Assembly: GCF_020782235.1 (NCBI RefSeq)
Contig: NZ_JAJGNO010000012.1
Span: 1 to 64,000 of the forward strand
Length of the DNA stretch: 64,000 nucleotides
Source: Sphingobium naphthae
Lineage (GTDB): Bacteria; Pseudomonadota; Alphaproteobacteria; Sphingomonadales; Sphingomonadaceae
Direction of reading: 5' to 3'
Both the position numbers and the translations under genes were made by a program. Below the pieces are notes generated by a model. That model was given only the letters and a program-made list of their open reading frames with translations, was not told the DNA's origin and did no database searches. Shown here one piece after another: positions 60,745 through 64,000 of this stretch; the stretch's first letter is position 1, and each line of letters opens with the position of its first letter.

Positions 60745-60850
60745 TATGGGGAAACGAGAACAAGGGCCCCGTTTAGGTCAGGGTTAACTCATTCGCTCTG
60801 CAGCTTCACGCCGAAGGAAAGGCGGATGGCCCAAGTGGACGATCAGATAG

Positions 60851-61174
60851 CTATTTGCAGGAGGCGTGATAATGTATGTCGGCCAAGGTAGATATGCCGA
60901 GAGCAGTCTTGGGGCGCCTTATGACCTCGCGACGGTCAATATTGTAACCGCTCGGGCACACTGAATTCCGTCTCGCAAAATCGTCCATGATCTTGATCCG
61001 GTTTGCTTCCGCCCCGGAACTGTCTTCCTGCATGTCGGTGTAGGCCTTGGTCTTGAAGACGAATCCTTCGTCCGTAGGCTCAAATCCACTCTCCGCCGCC
61101 AGCATTGTGCGATCGTAACTGGCGCAGGCGACAAGCGCCGATAGCAGCGCAATCGCGCTCAGACGCTTGATCAT
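60851..61174 (-). CDS. Prophage moron lipoprotein (small)
   Basis: A 107-residue protein with lipobox signal MIKRLSAIALLSALVAC. The mature part contains FEPTDEGFVFKTKAYTDMQEDSSGAEANRIKIMDDFARRN, two later Cys and no known domain. It overlaps the larger lipoprotein gene by four bases (ATGA). Base composition looks less GC-rich than the flanking tail genes. A surface role in the lysogen is likely from the signal; function unknown. Confidence 0.7.
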   Translation of the reverse strand: MIKRLSAIALLSALVACASYDRTMLAAESGFEPTDEGFVFKTKAYTDMQEDSSGAEANRIKIMDDFARRNSVCPSGYNIDRREVIRRPKTALGISTLADIHYHASCK

Positions 61175-61734
61175 TGCATGGCGACCAGTGTGCTGAGAAG
61201 CGCTTGATCGCTGAACATCGCTTCAATCTGTGAGTTGACCACGGCGTTCAGCTTTTCATTCAAGGCTTTGGCGCCGGAAACTGCCACAGTGCGATGGGAA
61301 TCGCCTGCTCGATACATCTGCTCATAGTTGCGTCCACCGCTTACAGCTATGACTTTCATAGCTGCATCGATCTCGGTTCCCATCGTCCATAGCCCGGTGG
61401 TGCTGACCTGATTGAGACCCCGCAACTCCACCTTTATGTTCGCGCCGTCTGTGACGGCACCGCCCACCCCAGCAAATCCCTTGGCAGCCAAGCCCTGAAG
61501 TATCGCCTTCTGATAGATGACGGTAAGATCGTCATTCATGCGGATCGACCCGCCGATCGAAGATCGCTTGCCCAAATCCCTGGTCGGCCGCTCATCGACC
61601 ACTACAACTCCGACTTTCCTGCCTTGACCAATATTCGACTGCTGGACCTGCGGTTGCGGATCAATTTTTGCTTCCATGGTGGTGATAGCACATCCCGACA
61701 ATGCCAAGGCTGCAAGGATAATCGAACTCTTCAT
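61171..61734 (-). CDS. Prophage moron lipoprotein, YajG-like
   Basis: A 187-residue protein with signal MKSSIILAALALSGC. The mature domain resembles YajG-family lipoproteins (KVGVVVVDERPTRDLGKRS ... DLTVIYQKAILQGLAAKGF ... IKVELRGLNQVS). It sits between the tail chaperone and tape measure genes with its own TATAAA-like promoter element and terminator, the classical moron layout. It may change the envelope of the lysogen, for example by blocking entry of other phages; this is inference. Confidence 0.7.
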   Translation of the reverse strand: MKSSIILAALALSGCAITTMEAKIDPQPQVQQSNIGQGRKVGVVVVDERPTRDLGKRSSIGGSIRMNDDLTVIYQKAILQGLAAKGFAGVGGAVTDGANIKVELRGLNQVSTTGLWTMGTEIDAAMKVIAVSGGRNYEQMYRAGDSHRTVAVSGAKALNEKLNAVVNSQIEAMFSDQALLSTLVAMQ

Positions 61735-61741
61735 AATGCCC

Positions 61742-61760
61742 CCTGTTTATAACAGCGGGC
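61742..61760 (-). promoter_or_regulatory. Possible moron promoter with palindrome
   Basis: On the minus strand TATAAA (61746-61751) lies 12 bases before the lipoprotein ATG and inside the short palindrome-like CTGTTATAAACAG (61743-61755). No good -35 was found. The palindrome over the -10 could be an operator. Confidence 0.4.
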
Positions 61761-62517
61761 TATTGTTCGTCATCTTCCCGCACGCGGTCCAGCAAAATCC
61801 GCTCCACCTGCGGCAGCACATCCGCCAGCAGGTCGATTTGCGCATGCTGCGCATGCCCCATCGCCAGCACCGCGCCGAAATCCAGGGCATAGGGGCCGCC
61901 CAGGCCGGCGCGCAACTGACGGATGCAACCGCTCAACACCTCCCAGACGCCTAGCCCGGCATCAGTTCGGGGTTCGTGCCGCAGATAGGGGCATCCTTCG
62001 CTGTCTCTGCCGGGCTTGCATCGCCCATGGCGCTGGGCATTGCAGATGGTTCGGCAGTAACCGGCACCGGCATCGCCCCCGCTGACATGCCATTCGGCGA
62101 GGGCGACAATCCGTTTTTTTCCAGTTCCCTCAACACGAAGGGGCGAACATAGGCTTCGTCCAGCCGCTCGAAGCGCAGCGGGTCGGCCAGGAACAGGCGG
62201 AGATTGTCGGCGGTGACGGGCACCGGATTGCCTTCGCCGTCGCCTACGCCTTCCCAATCGATGATGCCCGACAGCAGCAGCGACTCGGACAGGGCATCCC
62301 CGGCCGCCTCGATCAGCTCCGGCGGCAAAGGCGCGGTCTCGTCGTCAGGAACGTTCCCGTCCGTGTAGACCTCGCCCGCCGCACGACGCGCGCCCCGCAG
62401 GGCGATGCGCCCGATCGGCGCGAACAATACGCGCACCGCCGGAATTCCGTCCTGCGCCTCGCGCAAGGTGAACCACCATGGCTGCTGGTCGGCGCGCTCC
62501 TTGTCCAGGTCGAGCAT
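61760..62517 (-). CDS. Tail assembly chaperone, long form made by -1 frameshift
   Basis: The product is read in the zero frame from 62517 to the slippery AAAAAAC at 62113-62119, then in the -1 frame to 61760, about 252 residues. The -1 part has a Cys pattern C-x3-C-x7-C-x8-C and a C-terminal stretch LRAGLGGPYALDFGAVLAMGHAQHAQIDLLADVLPQVE, so it is real coding sequence. No start codon with a good ribosome binding site was found for it alone. This mirrors lambda gpG/gpGT, where the long form brings tail tube and tape measure together. Confidence 0.75.
61951..62517 (-). CDS. Tail assembly chaperone, short form
   Basis: The zero-frame product of 188 residues begins MLDLDKERADQQPWWFTLREAQDGIPAVRVLFAPIGRI. 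A helical central part follows (LPPELIEAAGDALSESLLLSGIIDWEGVG). It ends a little after the slippery site with a Pro/Ala/Met-rich tail. The ATG overlaps the stop of the upstream gene by one base (TGATG). It should be the abundant form, in the gpG position. Confidence 0.75.
   Translation of the reverse strand: MLDLDKERADQQPWWFTLREAQDGIPAVRVLFAPIGRIALRGARRAAGEVYTDGNVPDDETAPLPPELIEAAGDALSESLLLSGIIDWEGVGDGEGNPVPVTADNLRLFLADPLRFERLDEAYVRPFVLRELEKNGLSPSPNGMSAGAMPVPVTAEPSAMPSAMGDASPAETAKDAPICGTNPELMPG
62073..62119 (-). promoter_or_regulatory. Programmed -1 frameshift signal
   Basis: Three parts are present. The slippery heptamer A AAA AAC is at 62113-62119, in the right phase (codons GAA AAA AAC). 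A six-base spacer (62107-62112) follows. Then comes a ten-pair hairpin with one G-U pair, arms 62097-62106 and 62073-62082, and a 14-base loop. All three match the layout of known -1 signals, including those of phage tail chaperone genes. AAAAAAC slips less well than AAAAAAG in E. coli, so efficiency may be moderate. Confidence 0.82.
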
Positions 62518-62825
62518 CAGAAGCTGTTCTTTCGCTTCGTGCCGAGCCATTCGATCGCGATGGCACGGCTCTCTTCGATCACCTTGAAGCGGTCGTTCTC
62601 CAGCACCAGTGCGCCATTCTCGACGGCATAACGCGTGACGGTGCCGGCCTCCGCGTCGGCGGCAATCACCTTGTCGATCCGCTCGCCTGTTTCCACGTCC
62701 ACCACCCGAATGCGGGCGAGGATATCCGTCGGGGTCTCGCCCATCCGCACCGAGCGCGGCAGCGCGCCATCGTCGGACATCGCTTCCGCATGATCGCCGG
62801 TGTCGTTCGTCACGTCCTCTGCCAT
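62517..62825 (-). CDS. Phage tail protein of unknown function
   Basis: A 102-residue protein, acidic at the N-terminus (MAEDVTNDTGDHAEAMSDDG) and then TPTDILARIRVVDVETGERIDKVIAADAEAGTVTRYAVENGALVLE. It lies between the tube protein and the chaperone genes, with stop-start overlaps on the chaperone side. Function unknown. Confidence 0.6.
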   Translation of the reverse strand: MAEDVTNDTGDHAEAMSDDGALPRSVRMGETPTDILARIRVVDVETGERIDKVIAADAEAGTVTRYAVENGALVLENDRFKVIEESRAIAIEWLGTKRKNSF

Positions 62826-62836
62826 GGTGATCTCCC

Positions 62837-63775
62837 TCAGTAGCTGGCGACGCTGTTGACCAGCGTCGCGGCGATCTTGTGGCCACCGACCAATGCAGCG
62901 GCCTGGCAGTTGAATTCCGCCATGATGCCGCCAGGCCCGTTGATCGGGCGCTTTACGCGCGGCAGGAACACGCGCGGCAGCGCGAATTTCAGGCTGTTCG
63001 CGCCATTGGTCCAGCCGATCTCGCTCAGATTGACGGGCGTGCCGTCCGTAGCCGCAGTCAGCAGGTCCAGGCTGTTGAAACGGGCGGTGATACGCAGCGC
63101 CGCCTGGACGACGCCGGGCACGACGCCGCCGATGCGTCCGTCGGATCGGATGATTTCGACCTTGTCCAGGCTGTTCGACAGCGACAGATCCGCCGAAACG
63201 ATATTCGCGAGCGCGGTGCCGTCGCGCTTGATCGTGCCCGTGGCCTGCGCGAAACGGCTGCCCTGCTGGACCGTTGGCGTGCCCGCGACCGATGTGGACG
63301 TCTGCACACTCTCCCCCTGCGCGATCAGCGACACCGTCGCATTCAGCATGCCCGACCGCGCCATCGCGATGCGCAGCTGGTTCACCATCGCCCCATAGTG
63401 CACCGAAAAAGCCGGCACGTCGGCGCTGCCGATTTCGATGGATCGGCTCGGCAGCGTCGCTGCGCCGGAAGTGAAGACATGAGTATAGGTGCCCGATCCG
63501 GTGACGACGGCTGGGCCGAAAAAGCCCTTCAGCCAGAACCCGATCGCTGCGATATCCACCGGAACGACGATATCGCCGTCATTGGTGGCGACGTCCTGCG
63601 CCGGGTCCAGACCTTCGCGGCCGAAACCCAGTTGATCGTCCTCGATCAGCGGGCGCTCCTCGCCCATTGTATGGCTGACGAAGGGCAGCTTCTTGAAGCC
63701 GCTCGCTGGTGTGGTGCCGTAGGCCGCCTCGTCGACCGCGTGCAGCACGGCATTGATGCCCATGCCGAAACCCAT
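62837..63775 (-). CDS. Phage tail tube protein
   Basis: A 312-residue protein beginning MGFGMGINAVLHAVDEAAYGTTPASGFKKLPFVSHTMG, typical of tail tube proteins. The core contains DIVVPVDIAAIGFWLKGFFGPAVVTGSGTYTHVFTSGAATLPSRSIEIG. It forms the hexameric rings of the tail. The position before the chaperone genes agrees. Confidence 0.78.
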   Translation of the reverse strand: MGFGMGINAVLHAVDEAAYGTTPASGFKKLPFVSHTMGEERPLIEDDQLGFGREGLDPAQDVATNDGDIVVPVDIAAIGFWLKGFFGPAVVTGSGTYTHVFTSGAATLPSRSIEIGSADVPAFSVHYGAMVNQLRIAMARSGMLNATVSLIAQGESVQTSTSVAGTPTVQQGSRFAQATGTIKRDGTALANIVSADLSLSNSLDKVEIIRSDGRIGGVVPGVVQAALRITARFNSLDLLTAATDGTPVNLSEIGWTNGANSLKFALPRVFLPRVKRPINGPGGIMAEFNCQAAALVGGHKIAATLVNSVASY

Positions 63776-63811
63776 GGCATTGCTCCTGTTGTGAAGGCCG
63801 GAATGGCCGGG

Positions 63812-64000
63812 TTAAAGGGGACTGTTCGTCGAATAGGTGGCGACGATGTCGAAGGTCGCACCAAGCTCCGTGCGCGATCCGAAGCTGCTCAGCGGCTCGA
63901 CATCAAGGCCGCTGACATCCAGGAAACCGACCAGCCCGCCCAGGAAACGGTCGGCAGCGACCGCTGCGCCGATCCTGCCGGCGATCAGGTCGATCACGGC
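63812..64000 (-). CDS. Tail terminator/completion protein, C-terminal part (cut by window end)
   Basis: The frame gives VIDLIAGRIGAAVAADRFLGGLVGFLDVSG...TFDIVATYSTNSPL and stays open to the window edge; an ATG at 63997 may not be the true start. Place right before the tail tube gene suits a tail terminator. The 36-base gap to the tube gene holds its ribosome binding site. Only the last part of the gene is seen. Confidence 0.5.
   Translation of the reverse strand, partial: AVIDLIAGRIGAAVAADRFLGGLVGFLDVSGLDVEPLSSFGSRTELGATFDIVATYSTNSPL

Larger units (their letters stand above)
47926..64000. mobile_element. Prophage, siphovirus type: late tail and lysis arm
   Basis: From the tRNA-Lys half gene to the window end, nearly all genes lie on the minus strand. 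They read, in transcription order, as tail terminator, tail tube, chaperones, tape measure, baseplate, tip, fibre and lysis genes. The order after the tape measure matches the M-L-K-J order of lambda-like tails. Gene starts and stops overlap by one to a few bases, as is normal in phage. No integrase, repressor or packaging gene lies inside the window. Confidence 0.93.

Noticed and set aside
61760..62100. A separate gene for the second frame of the tail chaperone
   Set aside because: The only starts are a GTG or TTG next to GGGAGG inside the stretch, which would skip the conserved Cys-rich part; the frameshift explains the full coding region.

Overview
The window is GC-rich chromosomal DNA from an alphaproteobacterium. 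Gene content, dispersed palindromic repeats and several recognisable families (a 'vgr-related' metalloprotease-like gene, a PCu(A)C chaperone, a TonB receptor with FecI/FecR, and the glgPBCAX cluster) point to a sphingomonad, probably Sphingobium or a relative. That assignment is by recognition only. No database search was run.

Left edge (1-2717): one end of an integrated mobile element. A large serine recombinase sits just inside the boundary. The element has cut a conserved chromosomal gene exactly inside its HExxH-type codons. Inside the element an SNF2-type helicase gene is itself cut by the end of an IS21-like insertion sequence at base 74.

Chromosomal core (2718-47880): a PCu(A)C copper chaperone; dnaK-dnaJ; an amino-acid permease and a dicarboxylate-type symporter; an M20 peptidase; leuA with a leucine-rich leader peptide and competing RNA segments; a YceI protein; ilvC, ilvH, a small conserved gene and ilvB; miaA and serB with overlapping divergent starts; a small lipoprotein followed by an L,D-transpeptidase that seems to start at CTG; a MerR regulator diverging from a glutaredoxin-MauE membrane protein over a 19-bp-spacer operator; ruvX; a DUF3089 lipase-like protein; gatC-gatA-gatB; a large autotransporter next to a FecI-FecR-TonB receptor cluster; a serine beta-lactamase-like hydrolase; the glycogen cluster glgP-glgB-glgC-glgA-glgX; and a NUDIX hydrolase. 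Intergenic spaces carry several families of palindromic repeats.

Right part (about 47883-64000): the late tail and lysis arm of a siphovirus-type prophage, all on the minus strand. It ends in a 3' half tRNA-Lys gene that marks the attachment site. Transcription order is tail terminator (cut by the window edge), tail tube, a small tail protein, tail assembly chaperone with a convincing -1 frameshift signal, a two-lipoprotein 'moron' with its own terminator, tape measure, three baseplate genes, tip protein, tail fibre with an SGNH/esterase-like domain, further tail genes, membrane proteins/holin, endolysin, a DUF6527-type gene and a HIRAN-domain gene. Head, packaging, integrase and repressor genes are not in the window and should lie to the right.

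The most interesting signals are the frameshift cassette in the chaperone gene, the moron lipoprotein pair, the leuA leader switch, the MerR-type operator, and the two nested insertions at the left edge.
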